A stretch of DNA of 64,000 bases from the NCBI GenBank assembly GCA_030544235.1, contig CM060470.1, forward strand, positions 25,423,098 through 25,487,097, in the 5' to 3' direction. A program made the position numbers and the translations under genes. The notes beneath the pieces were generated by a model. It ran no database searches. It saw only the letters and a list, made by a program, of their open reading frames with translations, and was not told the DNA's origin. Numbering within the stretch: the stretch's first letter is position 1; every line of letters begins with the position of its first letter. Positions 11,033 to 23,889 of this stretch are shown piece after piece. The DNA is from Lepturacanthus savala. Lineage: Eukaryota > Chordata > Actinopteri > Scombriformes > Trichiuridae.

Positions 11033-13087
11033 TTTATGCATGAGCTCAGTAAGATATCACACAGGGGATGATGAGATGCGAATAGAAAAAATTAGGAGGA
11101 TGCTAGAAAAGCGGCAAGGGAGGGGAGAAAGAAAGGAGGAAGATTGAGTTCAACTTGGACTAAAGCAGTAAAAGGGTAAGTCAGGATGTCCCGGAGGTCA
11201 TGAATAAAAGACAAACTGACTTTAGGTATTTCTCAGCCTGATACAGAGAGTCACGGTGTGGATATCAAAGAGAATGAACATTGAATAATCGCTCTCTCCT
11301 TTTTTATGGTTTCTTTTTTGTTGTCTATTATTTCTTTCTTTACACGCATATCTCTTTCTGTCCTTGAGAGCCGCATTCACACGCTGCACACTGTTCTATG
11401 AGACCACATATGTGCTCTGAACATTAATACGGTTGTCTTGTAGGGGTAGTCACCACAGGGAATTTACATGGTGCAAATTAGGTTGGATCTCATCCTTAGA
11501 TAAGCTATTAGCTCTTCACTACCACCCTCTGCAACTCTGTGTGTTTGTATATGTGTGCACATGCGCATGTGTGTGTGTTTGTGCACATGTGCGTGCATGC
11601 GTGTGTGTGTGTGAATGAGTAATGTTATCAAAGAATCTCTATTTCAGTAGATCATGTTCTCCTCATAAAAAGGAAACACTGACTCAGGCACACACATGAA
11701 GTATCTTGTCTTAAAGACAAAATACCGGCATGATTAACATTACTAGAGCATGTTGTGCCTTTGTCCTGTACTCATGTAGAATAAACACCAGTGTTTTGCA
11801 GTACACTTTGTTATATAATGCAGTGTGGGACACCGTAGGCGGAAGGAGGGAATCCTTCATACAGCAGCAATACATGTTCTGATCCAGTTGGAGATAGTGA
11901 CTGCAGAGGACGACCGTGTGGTTTCTAAAAAAATTGTAAGAGGCAGATTTGCCTTGTCTGCAGGTCCTCGCTGCTTTTTTTTTTTTTTTTTTTTTTTTTA
12001 CCATTTTAGAATCAGCTGTTAAGCAGCTGCTTCCATTGATAGCAAATTGATGTATTTAACTGTAATTTATGGAAGCTGGGAAAACCGTTACACATGCAGA
12101 CATGTACTGACATATTACTACACGGTTCAGAGAGAAAGTTATCTTGTTCTCATTTTGCCTCTGTATATATTCTGTGAATGTTTTCAGACTTTATACATTG
12201 AAATGTTGGGTCAACCAAAAACATATTCTCAGGAAATGTTCTGCAAGCTCCTGCTGTTGGGAGGACAATTTTTGTAAAAAAGGAGCTACACAATAGGTTT
12301 TGTTGTTCTGCTGTTCTGTTGCTGGTGGTGATAAGAACAAGGAAAGCACACAGCCAGCAGAATCAAATGAGAAATAGTGCTACATCTACAGGGTGTTGTC
12401 AAAAATAATGGAGAGACACCAGCTTGGAGCTTCCCTCGTGTGACACCAGTTGTGTGACAGTGTGTTGTCTGATGTGGTTTTATGACGTGAATCTCCTACA
12501 GGTCAGTAATTGCTTGATATGACCACAGATGACACTGGAAGATTTCGTTTTATTACTTCAAAGACCTCTGTCAGGAAAGAATGTGTTGCAGGATGGAGCT
12601 AATGCTAGAACATTGTCATATGGCAGCATCTGATTGGTGTAGCTAAAAGAGTTATCGCACCCTGATTTGCTGATACTAGAGCTGGAAAAAACAAGGGAGG
12701 AAAGTGGAAGGGATTGAGAATGGATGAATGAGTATAACTTGTCTTCCTGCTTGAAATTGCACTGAGGTTCATTCCAACTAAGAGACTCATTGTTTCCTGT
12801 GAACATAGAGAAACAAATGTATTAAAAACATATTAAGCATATCCTTGTCAATATCTCAATGTTGGTTGAGAAATGGTGAGGCTCGATGCACAGAGAATTA
12901 AACTGATTTTAAAAGAAGATTGTTATTGTCCTAAGAGAAATAATACATACAATGTGAGTTCCTTTTTATAACAGTCGGTGCTGGGGTAAGAAATTTGCAT
13001 TAGGCTCACCATTTATTACATTTAAAATGAAGTTTGGAAATTAAAAAATGTAGCATTTTTAGTGCATTCTTGTGATTATTTTTGTTT
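11032..13087. other. Unannotated stretch with simple repeats
   Basis: It contains an imperfect TG-rich tract at about 11538-11611 and a 25-base poly-T at 11975-11999. Frames in this interval are short and unsupported. Confidence 0.4.
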
Positions 13088-13105
13088 GGGGGGGGGGGGG
13101 GGGGG
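13088..13105 (+). repeat. Poly-G tract, 18 bases
   Basis: An uninterrupted run of 18 G, able in principle to form G-quadruplex structure. Confidence 0.95.
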
Positions 13106-14667
13106 CATCACTGTGTGCAATGCCTGATATTAACCTTAGTTTCAAATCTAATTTGAAACCACTTCCATCCTTCTTTCGTATTCTAGAAGATCTTTATGGA
13201 TGACGGAAGATAGTATGCTGATCCACATCATTCATCATTCATGCACATCATTCACTTTGCGACCAGTAGATGGAGCTGAGATCCTCTCAATGCTCCAGGG
13301 GTAGCTCTGCAGAATGTGTACATTTGCACATTTGTGTGTGTTGCATGTGTGGGATTAGCAGATTATCATCAGTACCTGATGCTAATTTTCTCAGCGTCTC
13401 AGGTCAGTCACATGCATAGCTGCTGAAGTTTCCCTCTGTGAGCTGTTTACTTTTGTTGGCGGTCAGAGTAGGACAGGACTTAATGCTCAGAGACAGACTT
13501 ATTAAAGTAGCGTCTCTTCAGGCCCCTGCGGTGAACTGGCACTTCACATGCTGGGTTCAGGGTCTGAGTTTGGGTACTAGTTCTGCACAGTGGGACCAAT
13601 GTTAGCTTTCGAGACAGGATAAGCATGTCTCTCTTTTCAGTTTGCCTTCGCCTCACAGTCTATCTTCCTCTCTCATGCCTGCCCTAGCGTCTCCTCTCCC
13701 CTCTCTGTGTCCCTCTTCAGTTTGCCTATCAGCCCTCTGGCCCTTAGGAGCATCTGCGCCCCTCCTACGTCAACATATGCCCTGTGCCTTTAAGCCTAAC
13801 CCCCAACACTGGAGCCAATAACTTATTCATCATGACCATGAATTAACAATCGTCTGTGTTCCATCCCACCAACAACCTGATGGTTAATTTCACTCCTGAC
13901 CTGCTTCTGGTTTTGGCAGGGCTGCTTGTAGATCACGCAAACACACAGACGGCACAAATGGAAAACCACTTGAAAGGATTTACCAACAGGCAACAGCCAG
14001 CGTAGACGACGCAACATGGAAGAATACTGTTGCATGCATCGAGATCTACAAGTATCCTCAAGAAGATGAATTGGTTAAAATGGTTTGAGATTAAACCGAG
14101 AAAAGGGAAGGTATTGCAAAGTGTCGTAAAAAGGATTGAGAATAGCCACAGAAGGGGAAAGAAATGAGAAATACACAGAGGAAGAAAGAGCAATAAAGGC
14201 AATAGATAAAAGCTTTGGTTGAATTACAGTGTTATTATGTGTTAGGAGAGCTGGAGGTGGTGGTTAACTTTCAGATAGCTCATTTTCAGATGTTCAAAAA
14301 AAAGTGCACTCAGCAGCAGTACCCGACAATGCTTTCTTCATTTATTTGATACAATCTTCAAATTTTATGAACATCAAAAGGTGCAGCAACCAGGAGGAGG
14401 TTCATGTGTGTGTATTCAAGTATGGGAGCCTGTAACCTGTGAAAAAAACATTTACTCCCATGACCTGTAAACAAGCCAGGAGTCTGTCTTTGTCGGTTTA
14501 TTTTCTCTGATCTCCTGGGGAGCTCCCTGTCTGTGTGGCAGCAAGTATCGTACCACATGCCCGTTAAAATGGGATTCATGGTTACTGCAGTGTGTCCGGT
14601 GTCCTGCGGCGTCTGTAGGAGGCTGCATGGAGTTTCGATATTTGTCTTATTGTGCACAATACTTTCT
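13106..14667. other. Unannotated stretch
   Basis: It includes a C/T-rich block at about 13620-13760. No gene is recognised. Minus-strand frames at 13823-14202 lack domains. Confidence 0.4.
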
Positions 14668-14744
14668 TTAACCTCCTAAGTCCTGAACTTGCATGGCATG
14701 CATGCAGGGAGTACACATGTGGACAGCAGGTCCTAGGAGGTTAA
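14668..14744. mobile_element. Short TTAA-flanked inverted-repeat element
   Basis: TTAA at 14668-14671 is followed by CCTCCTAAGTCCTG, and CAGGTCCTAGGAGG is followed by TTAA at 14741-14744. The ends pair as an imperfect hairpin around a centre containing GCATGGCATGCATGC. Size (69 bases) and target suggest a miniature piggyBac-type element or a deleted remnant. This is inference from structure. Confidence 0.55.
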
Positions 14745-15846
14745 ATTTAAATATCGTTTTACGTGCAAAAACTGGTATATGGTCTCATTTCTATATAATG
14801 TCATGCATAGGGAACATGATGCAGATTTAGTCTGGAATAAATGTGTGTGGGGGGGCAACTAAGGTTTTGCATAGGGCCTCCAAAAAGCTAGAAGCAGCCC
14901 TGAAACTGTGGCAATGGTAATTGGCTGATAGCACTCCTTGGTGCATCTGCAACATTTAACAAATGACTCATTTGGAGGGAGGTAGGATCATTGTTACTTC
15001 CATCAGTCCCTTTATGTCGCTGTATCAAAGAATATTGTGTGTGTGTTTGTATCCACTTGTACCAAATGAGCCGTTGTTGCTACCATATTTTTTTTTACCT
15101 TTCTTTTTTCCTTGTTAAAGGTTTTTTTAAGGAGTGTTCCCATTTGAGGGCATGTCTAAGGACATGTTGTATTGTTGCGCAGACTATATAGGCCCCTGAG
15201 GTGAACCTGTGATTTGTGATTTTGGGCTATATGGGCAAAGCGGACATGACTATCTGGCATCATCTGTCCTGATACATGCTGTTTGTAAGTGGCTGATTCG
15301 AGGGAGTTTCTGCCTTTACAAATGACAGTTCAATATGGTTTAAAGCATTACTAGGTGTCAGTCAAGCTCTTTGAAGCCTGTTCTCTCAAAGGGTAGATGG
15401 AGGAGAATAGGAGGAGCTAGAGGAGTGTGTTGCCATGCATGAAGCACTCTATGTCTTGGTGAGACTTAAACTGCTTCCAGCCATAATGGGAGCTACTTCC
15501 CTGATGTGAACCAACTTCATAGCCTCTCTCCACCGTGTCCTCCATACCTCCATTCCCTCGCCCTGCTTTATGTTATTTAACCTCTCCAAACAACCCCCCT
15601 TCCCTCCGGCAGCCACAAAACACTCCACACACCTACATCACACATATTTTAAAGGATAGGAGTAGTGTCGCCTAGAGCCACATTAGCATGGCAAACTCGG
15701 CGTGACAGCAGTTTTGCTACAGTCCTGTTATGATGGAATGAATATGCTCACAGTTTGGGCTCCTCTGGGGGGGAAAGCGCTTCCCTCCAAAGTGTGTTAT
15801 CACGTCACCACGAGTGGAGCTGGAGGGAAGGAGCGGAGGGGGAAGT
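14745..15846. other. Unannotated stretch
   Basis: Near 14870-14902 a GGGCCTCC...GCAGCCCTG string resembles one hAT end but no partner is found. Otherwise nothing is recognised. Confidence 0.35.
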
Positions 15847-15871
15847 GGGGGGGGGGGGGGGGGGGGGGGGG
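15847..15871 (+). repeat. Poly-G tract, 25 bases
   Basis: An uninterrupted run of 25 G inside a purine-rich, G-rich block (about 15765-15920). It accounts for proline-rich or glycine-rich open frames in this place. Confidence 0.95.
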
Positions 15872-16667
15872 TCACGAGATTGGGAGGAGAGCTGGGATGG
15901 AAAAGCAGAAAGAAACTGAAGGTTAGCTAGATTCATGTTCAAAGCTGAGAGTGAGCTGCGGGAGGATGCAGATGCAGACTGAGCGCCAGGAGTTTGGTTT
16001 GTATGTGGTGTGCGCTGGAATGAATGGGCCTTGGCGGGTTGACAGTCACTCCACACACCAAGTTTGAGCGAGAGAGGAGGCGACAGGGCCAGGCTTATTG
16101 AAAAAGACAAGAAGAACACTGCAATCGGCTCCCTCCTCCTGTGAGCACACACAAAGCCTGTGTGAGACACATAATGCCTATCACAATATATCATTCAAAT
16201 TTCCCACTGTTACGAAACAGCTATGTGCCACGAACATGCCATTAAATCACAAGTAAGTTAAACACTAGTAGCAGGGGAGCATCCGGATAAAAGATCAAGA
16301 ATCACAGTTATAAAAGCCTATTGTTTTCTCTTTTCATCAGAAACTATCTGAGATTCACTCCCAGCCATTGATCCAAGGAGGTATTTGGATCCATTTTTTT
16401 CTTAACCTTTCTCAGCAAATTATATTCACACAAGCTACTCTCTTTAAAAAAAAGCTTTCTACCGCCGGCATTGTTCCCAAAGTTTGGAAAACAGCCCATG
16501 TTATACATATTTTTCTGAGAACAGTAATCAAGTCAATGAGCACATCCATATCCCACAGCCACTCAGTGTCAATCAACGGGATGTAGTACCTCTGCTTAAG
16601 CATATGATATCACCCACTGATTGCCCCCCAAAAAGTTTTGAATTGGCAGTGATCCAGACATCTCTAC
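15872..16667. other. G-rich flank and unannotated sequence
   Basis: 15872-16150 is richer in G and C than its neighbours and could be a 5' untranslated or promoter region, but no TATA box, start codon context or clear splice donor supports that. Confidence 0.3.
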
Positions 16668-16671
16668 TTAA

Positions 16672-17458
16672 CCCTCATGTTGTGTTTCCAGTCAAATCTT
16701 ACTGTTTCAAAGTTTTTATCTCTGAAAGATGTGGTTAATTTGATCAGATTCCCTTAAGATATGACTTTGTCCACAAAGAGGATTTCAAGCACACAAAATA
16801 TATTGTATTTATTTACATACAATTGTGTGTGTTTCATTCAACTTTTGTACACTCTTGTTGTTTCCTGGTAAAACTGACCAGTCATTATAAATGAATGTGG
16901 GAGACGAGAATTAATGTAAGAAAATGAACTCAGGTACATCTACGTGTGTCTCAATAGTGAAGCTCTTGATTATATACTTGATGAGTCTGATGGACATTGT
17001 AATTGTATTGTTCTTGTTAGTTGTTCTTTGATGTATTAGGACATGGCTTGGAATATTGTGAAATTGTCAAATTGTAGTTTTAGGATAATTTTCTTTGTAA
17101 AATCTTTCCTGTTATTTTTGACTGCAAATAGCCAACAGGTTTTACTTTTTGTGACTGTATAAAAATTTTAAATGGTTTCAAAACAAATGTCCTTGGTAAC
17201 TTTGACCCAAAGTAGTCAAAATAACCAGAACTTGTGTTTTTCAGAACTCAAATTAAAGATGTATAAGTTCAAATCAATGAGACATACAGGCCATAAATAA
17301 TAAATAGAAGTTCAAAACCAAAAATATTTGCAAGAAGTTATGTTGATAATAAATCTAACACAACAAGAGGTGAAATTATTACAGTTTTTATTATTAGGCT
17401 TAATGCAACGGTCCAGGAAAATCAAATTGATTAACATGAAAGAAACACTACATGAGGG
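16672..17458. mobile_element. piggyBac-like MITE, 787 bp, TTAA target duplication
   Basis: TTAA at 16668-16671 and 17459-17462 flanks inverted termini CCCTCATGTTGTGTTTCC (left) and CCCTCATGTAGTGTTTCT (right, reverse-complemented), 16 of 18 matching. The interior is AT-rich without a transposase frame. It contains wording such as TTTGACCCAAAGTAGTC, familiar from abundant fish piggyBac-type MITEs. The termini differ from those of the MITE at 1210-1988, so two families are present. Confidence 0.8.
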
Positions 17459-17462
17459 TTAA

Positions 17463-20033
17463 ATAAATCTGCTGTCTTGACAAGAACATCCATGACATGG
17501 TTTATTTCAGGCATCTGAGCAGCAAGGGCCTCTTTGTGAATAATTCAGTGACATTTGATTATTGGGTTCTCACCTCTGTTGTTAGCAGCTTTGTCACAAA
17601 GCAATGAGACAGCACTCGGCCTCCTCCCCACCATCACAGGCGCACCACTGTTGTAACACTGACCACAGATAACAGCTTCACATTAGATGCAGCAAGACTA
17701 CAACACATAGCATCACAAATGTTGATTCCCCTTGTTCTGTGTATGATACTCCCATATATAGCAGCTTCTAGCCCATTTCAAAGTGCTATGTGACTGCCCA
17801 AATTAAAATCATCAGTTGTCAAAAATTCTCGAAAAGTCTCTACTTTTCCAGGGCTCTGGAAATAAAATCCCCCCAAAGATCCCACCACAAGTAGTAGCAA
17901 TTCTTCTTTGAGATCAGTGGCTCGATCTTTGATTCAGTCTGTCATCCTGTCATTTCATGAACCTTTGTTTTAAAACTTATATTATTTTTAGGGCTAATAC
18001 ATAGTCTTGCTTAAAAGTTTGCTCCATCTGGCATTTATTTGTGCTACCACATAGCTAGACTGTGTTACAGCTTTGGATTTTGACAGTTTTATAAATCTAT
18101 CGAAAATACTAATGATAATAATAATGCTTTTTATTATTATTCCCAATATGTACTCTCATTCCTGAATTTCTGTATTTGATATTTTCCTTCTGAAGTACAG
18201 CAGCTTCAGAGATTCCAACGGTACATTTCTGTGTGTGACTGAGTGTGTGATGTCTTTATACCAGCAGAAACCAAAAGATTATTTTGTTAGATGTTTTGCT
18301 TCCTGCAGGCACATCCATGCATATACAAAACACACATTTCATTATAACAAATATTGCATGTTAAATTCATTGTATCTCAACGGGGGTTGGAATTCTCTTC
18401 TTGCATATGTGTATGAGTTAATTTTATGATAATTTGGTAGTAATTTTCCTTATAAGTTTATCTACCATGTCTCCAAACCATAATCAGAGCATGTTATAGA
18501 TCTGTACTACTGTATAACTGCCATGTAAAATAACCTTTTTTGTTTCCTTAATTAACCTGTAGTTTCCTTTTCACTCCTGAAGGAGATTAACACATGATTA
18601 TAAGAAAACTACTAAAGGGCAGTTTAGAATTTAATTTGGGCCATTATTGACACTGTCTTATTGCCATTACCATAAGCAGCTCCATGTACTCGCAGTCCCT
18701 AAATAACTGCACTTTCTCCCTCAGTTACTGATGGTATTCATTTTGTTTTCTCATCACTCTGTTCCCTAATTATTTTCTCAATGGAAAAGTGTGGGAAAGG
18801 AAAAAAACATCTTTTCACAGATGAGAGAAAGAAGGAGACAAGCCCGATAAACCGTCCAATCAATTTCAGCAATTAAATACAGTTGCATCCTTTAGAAAAT
18901 ATGTATTAATTTAAAAGTACAGCTAAAGCACAGCTGCAGCCTTTTTTCTCTTTTTTTATTATAGCAACAAGCCAAGAGCCAGGTGTTCATTCTGGCAGGG
19001 AACTGGGGTACAAGCCTTCACAGCAATAGAGAACAATTACCAGCAGCTCCACTCAGCTTCAAAGTTCTCTCTACTTCATTAAAAGGTACAGCAAATTGTA
19101 TCTAATATTGTGAGCTATACAGCTGAAGTATTTATCTGATGGAGATGAACCCTATTTAATCTGAAATCCAATAAAAATTGCATTCGGTTCTGGTAATTTA
19201 ATAGTAGATTACGCTGATTTGGGGGAAAAGGATGTCAAACTGGCTTTTTGTTATTAAATAAACACAGTCAGGCTGGTTGGTTATGGCTTTGATGCTGAGA
19301 CCTAAATTGGCCATTTGCCCATTCACTCTGAAACAGATTGAAGAAAAACTGATGCCTCACCTCCACTGACTAATGTTTCCTTGACAATACACAATGAAAG
19401 CTTTGCTGATCAGGGAGGGTTCACTTATCTCACATCTGTATTCTTTATTCAAGAATTAAGCCTTTATTTCAAAGTTTTCTGATTCTCTAGAGATCACTGA
19501 AGACACAAAAAGAAGACAATGGGCGTGCACCAGCAAATACTGGGTGAGCCAAATTTATTTTCCACAGTGTTACACCTCCACAAACACTCATTCTCTCTCA
19601 AATACAACATTATTAACACAAAATAAATCCATGTTTTGTGTGTTCTATCAGTAATAGTCAACTGCAGTTGAACTGGTTTGATATTGGATATTCAATACAC
19701 ACTTGACAGACTCAAAGACACTAATTTAACTTGGGATACAGATCACTGATTTTCTTTCAAAGAACTTGTGGCGTCTTCATAATCATCCATTTTTTTTAAT
19801 TTCTTGTCACATATACACAAGAAATTAAAAAACAAACATACAATGAGTTGATTTAATACATTTTTGAGAATTCAACACTCATTTAACTAGTGATACATCT
19901 TGCAATTTGCATTAAATAAGCTCATAGTATGATTTAATAATTACTGTCTTGTGATATATATATGAATAATTGATGGATGATTATGAAGAAATCACAAATT
20001 CACAAAGAAATACACATCACAGTAATATGTAAT
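17463..20033. other. Unannotated AT-rich stretch
   Basis: No gene, SINE or DNA transposon is recognised in these 2.6 kb. Confidence 0.4.
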
Positions 20034-20035
20034 AT

Positions 20036-20114
<79 letters not shown>

Positions 20115-20117
20115 TTT
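20034..20117. repeat. (ATTT)n microsatellite
   Basis: About 20 tandem ATTT units. Confidence 0.97.
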
Positions 20118-20156
20118 GAAAAATTGTAACACATGTTAACTGGGTGTCGAATATTT

Positions 20157-20178
20157 ATATATATATATATATATATAT
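20157..20178. repeat. Short (AT)n tract
   Basis: About 11 AT dinucleotides, 40 bases after the ATTT array. Confidence 0.9.
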
Positions 20179-23100
20179 GTTGAATATACACTGTATGTGT
20201 TGAATATTCAGTATGTATACATTCTCACAGGTGACATACACTCAAATAAATCAATAAAAACTAATAGAAAAAGCACACATTGTGATCTCAGAAAGAAAAA
20301 AAATGCTGCAAAGCACAACAAACACAGACATTGCCTGTCCAGTGAGATGAACAGAGTTAAATATAACGCACTAATACATGTACTCATGCACTCTCATAGA
20401 GCCATAATGTATCCACATTGCACATGATCAACAAAGCTATTTAACCATCTGAACATGATTATTGGGCTTAATAGCAGAGTAAATGATTGCTGCTAACCTG
20501 TACACACTGTACAGCTCAATTTAAAGGTGTGGCCTGGCCTTGAGTCAAGTTTTTCTGCGGGAACTCTGTTTTATCGCTATTAGCAGCAGTTAGCGCTTCC
20601 ACGATGCATGCTGGGAGAACGGTCACAGTCACGTCAGTAGGTTGCCAAGTGCAGGTGTCTAACAGCAAATTTTTGGGAGTGCCAGCTGCCTCTGAGGGTG
20701 GCACCGGCACACCCTGGCACACTCGATGGCATTGCTACTGATACAAAATGCAAAAATTAAAGAACATATGCTGTTTTTAACATGACCTGTGGTGTTGTTG
20801 CCAAATCCACAGAGAAACGTTGATTCATGTCTTCATATAAGTACTGTACTTGTAATGAACTTATATCTATAACACTGCAATGTATGTATGCAAAAGATTG
20901 TAATTGTTCAGTCCAGTCAGAATAGATGGTTAGACTTCAGCTGCAAATCACCAAAACTACACTTGCTAATATATATATTTTTTTTCAAATTTGAGCCACG
21001 TTTTCCCCATTTTATCTGTTGTTAGGTGTTATTAATAATTACCATAGAAACATATTCGTAGATGGAGTCTAGACACCAAATTAATCAGTTTTGTGTTTGC
21101 AACTGTATGCAAGATGGTAAATAAGACAGTAACACTAAGTCTTAGTGGCTTAAAGCTTTCTCCTCAGCTTCAAAAGCATTGTCATGGTCCTATAACTGTT
21201 TGCTGAGAGTTATAGATGGTTGTCCTGTTGAGGTGGGATATCATAGGATAATGATAAAGGATTATTGATGAAGATTGATGGTGTTCTGTGGACATTCGCT
21301 CCCTGTCCCAACCACACCATATTCCCCTTGGACCCACATAACACACACATACACTCCTCTACTGAAGTGGCCCTTAGGAGAGGTCACATCATCTGTCCTT
21401 CCAAATATCTTGTTTATTTATTGTGTCCATTGACATAAAAATTAAAATAAACTCGTAAAACGCCAGACAGACAGATGGACAGAGAAATATAAAGTTTGGA
21501 TAGGCTCAAATCTGGGACTTCAAAGGCCTTTTTTTCTGTTACCAGTTTTAATGAAGCCTTCTCAGAAGGGAACAAGCTGTGAGACTCTCTTTATTAAAGC
21601 GCAGCCACTAAGGGCCCCCTATGGACCCACATAACAAAGTGTGTCATTAAAAATTAACTTTGGGTGGAAGAGAATTACTCACAGAGGAGAGAGAGAGAGA
21701 GCGCAAGCTGAGATCAGCTGGGCCCGTAGCTCTGAGGGAGTGACCACATTGTGGCAGGGGAAAAGACTCATGGGCACTGAAACTCTGCCCTCATATGACA
21801 CTTTTTGTGGCTACTGTGACCCTGATGCTGAATAAAAGGCGGTGACTATCAAAAACAAAGTGATTAGCAGTACAGCTACTCAACCACATTTGGAAATGAA
21901 TGAAGAGAACAAGAGGATACTTGAATGATTTGTCAATGCTAATCTTCCTAATTGGGTATTACTAAAATACCTGCATTTTAAAGGTTAATAAAAATTATTT
22001 AAATTACAAACTATTAGAATTAACCACCTGACCCAAATGGGAGGACGTGTGCTATGGTGTCATCAAGATGCTCTGAAGCATCAAAATGCTACAGAGACAT
22101 TAGAGCCAGAGGTAGATTAGAGCTGCTCACATATCAGTTCATCAGCCAACTGGCTGCTGCAGCAGCAGCGTCTCTGTGTTATTCCGATAAATTGATGACA
22201 CGTTGAAATCACCACATCACAAAATGAATAGTGGAATTATGCTGTTCTTGTCACAAGGCGATCTATGTGGAATGTGGACTTGCATGCATTGTCAAAAGAC
22301 AAAAGACAAAAGATTGCTGCAAAAGTTGAGCAAGTTTCACATTTTCTGCATTTGTATCCAAAGTCATCAAGGAAATGAATGAGGGAGCCTTGTTTTATAC
22401 AAAATACAGCTTGAACATTCTCAAATTGTGTTAACATTAACACAATATATCAAATAATTGGATTAAAAATGCTTCTGATCTTTAGCCACCACCTTCCTCC
22501 CTTGCCTCTGACACGGTTCCTTTTACACTTTTTGAAGCTCAGGCCTTTCATATCCATTGCTTTAAGATAGTACTTTCAACTACCTGCTGTTCCAGCCTGA
22601 GGCGGAAACATGCCCTCAGTGCCTCTCACACTGCAGGTACAAGGTTATTCACGGCCGCAAACCTGGAATCAGAAGCATCTGATCCCGCTGCAACGTTTTT
22701 TAACCATGTGCTCCCAGCATGAACATTTTTCACCTTGAGAGGCCAAAGTGTAGTTTACATTTTCTAGGAATCTATGAAACAAAGAGGGTCTGTGTGTCTG
22801 TGGCTCGCATATCTCTATCTCTACATATCAACCTCAACTTTTGATTATAGCTTGTGCATGGTAAGATGGTGTATATTCTATTATTTTGAATTTTTTGCAT
22901 AGATATTCAAAACATCATTGTTATTATTATCATTAAAATTAAAATCCCATAGGTGTGTTGCAGTGGTGTAGGGATAGAGCGCTTTCCTCTTATGTCTCAT
23001 CCCCTTGCTCTCCCAATACTTCCTAGTGTCTATGCCACAAAAAAAAAGTTAACATCCCATAGACTTGCGTATCACTTGCTATCACTTGCTATATCCTGCA

Positions 23101-23331
23101 GCAGCACTGTAGTTACAGTGTAAAGCTTGATATCTTGGCGCTCCTCCTCATGTTCTTCCCAGTGACAATTCAAAGCTCTGTTGTTCCATTTTCAAAGTAA
23201 GATAAGTCTGATTTTACTTGGCCTATCAACATAATTTAAAAACTTAATATGGCGATTGTTTGATTGACATCTGGACTATTAACATAAATTGTAGCCTTTT
23301 TCATACAATAACTATACTTTCATGTCTCTTT
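20179..23331. other. Unannotated stretch
   Basis: No gene or transposon recognised. A CpG-bearing block at 20515-20720 contains GATGCATGCTGGGAGAAC, loosely like a ZNF143-type site; this is weak. Confidence 0.35.
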
Positions 23332-23336
23332 TTATC

Positions 23337-23884
23337 TGTCATGTCTCATCGTAAATGTTAAGTCATCACTTGTGTTGTCTTGTCGTGCATTTCCTGTTTT
23401 ATTTTGAAATAACTCTTCCCTCTCGTTTCAGGCACCTTTGCTTCCTGACCTTGTGTGTTTCCCGCCAGTGTGATTGCCTTCCCCTGCCCTGACTGTTTTC
23501 ACCTGTGCCCTGTTACCTTGTGTCTATTTATTGTCTGTGTCCCTTTGTCCTGTTCCAGTTCGTCATGTCCCTTGTCGTGAGAACCAGCGTCCAGCTCCAT
23601 GCCCATGTCTTTTCAGGTTTTGTGTTTTGTTCAAGTCTGTTTAGTTTCAAGTCTTGTTTTGACAGCCTTTTCTTTGTTACTTTGTTCTAGTTATCATTAG
23701 TCAGGTTTTCCTCGTAAGAGTGAATTTATGTTGGTACTTTTATACTTTAGTTTCGTAGTGTTTTTTTTCCCTCCTTGTGAGTGATTATCGTTTTGTACAT
23801 CATTACAATAAAGACTTTCTCTTTTTGAATGGATCTTGAACGAGTCGTGCATTTGGGTCCGGCCTCCGGCCCCCCCTTGTGTCA
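23337..23884 (+). mobile_element. Solo LTR, 548 bp, with 5-bp target duplication
   Basis: The element starts TGTCATGTCTC and ends CTTGTGTCA, so it has the TG...CA ends of an LTR. TTATC occurs directly before it (23332-23336) and after it (23885-23889), a 5-bp target duplication. A polyadenylation signal AATAAAG lies near 23807, followed by TGCATTTGGGTCC, wording seen near the 3' end of LTRs of fish Ty3/Gypsy-like elements. No internal retrotransposon sequence adjoins, so it is the usual product of LTR-LTR recombination. The superfamily is inferred. A relative in the opposite orientation lies at 26985-27614. Confidence 0.75.
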
Positions 23885-23889
23885 TTATC

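Noticed and set aside
14870..14902. hAT right end (GCAGCCCTG)
   Set aside because: No matching left terminus or 8-bp duplication was found nearby.
15805..16194. 129-codon minus-strand frame with a proline run
   Set aside because: The proline run is the 25-G tract read in reverse. There is no family similarity and no splice support.
20595..20625. ZNF143-type promoter site (GCATGCTGGGAGAAC)
   Set aside because: Only a partial motif match, with no transcription-start features around it.
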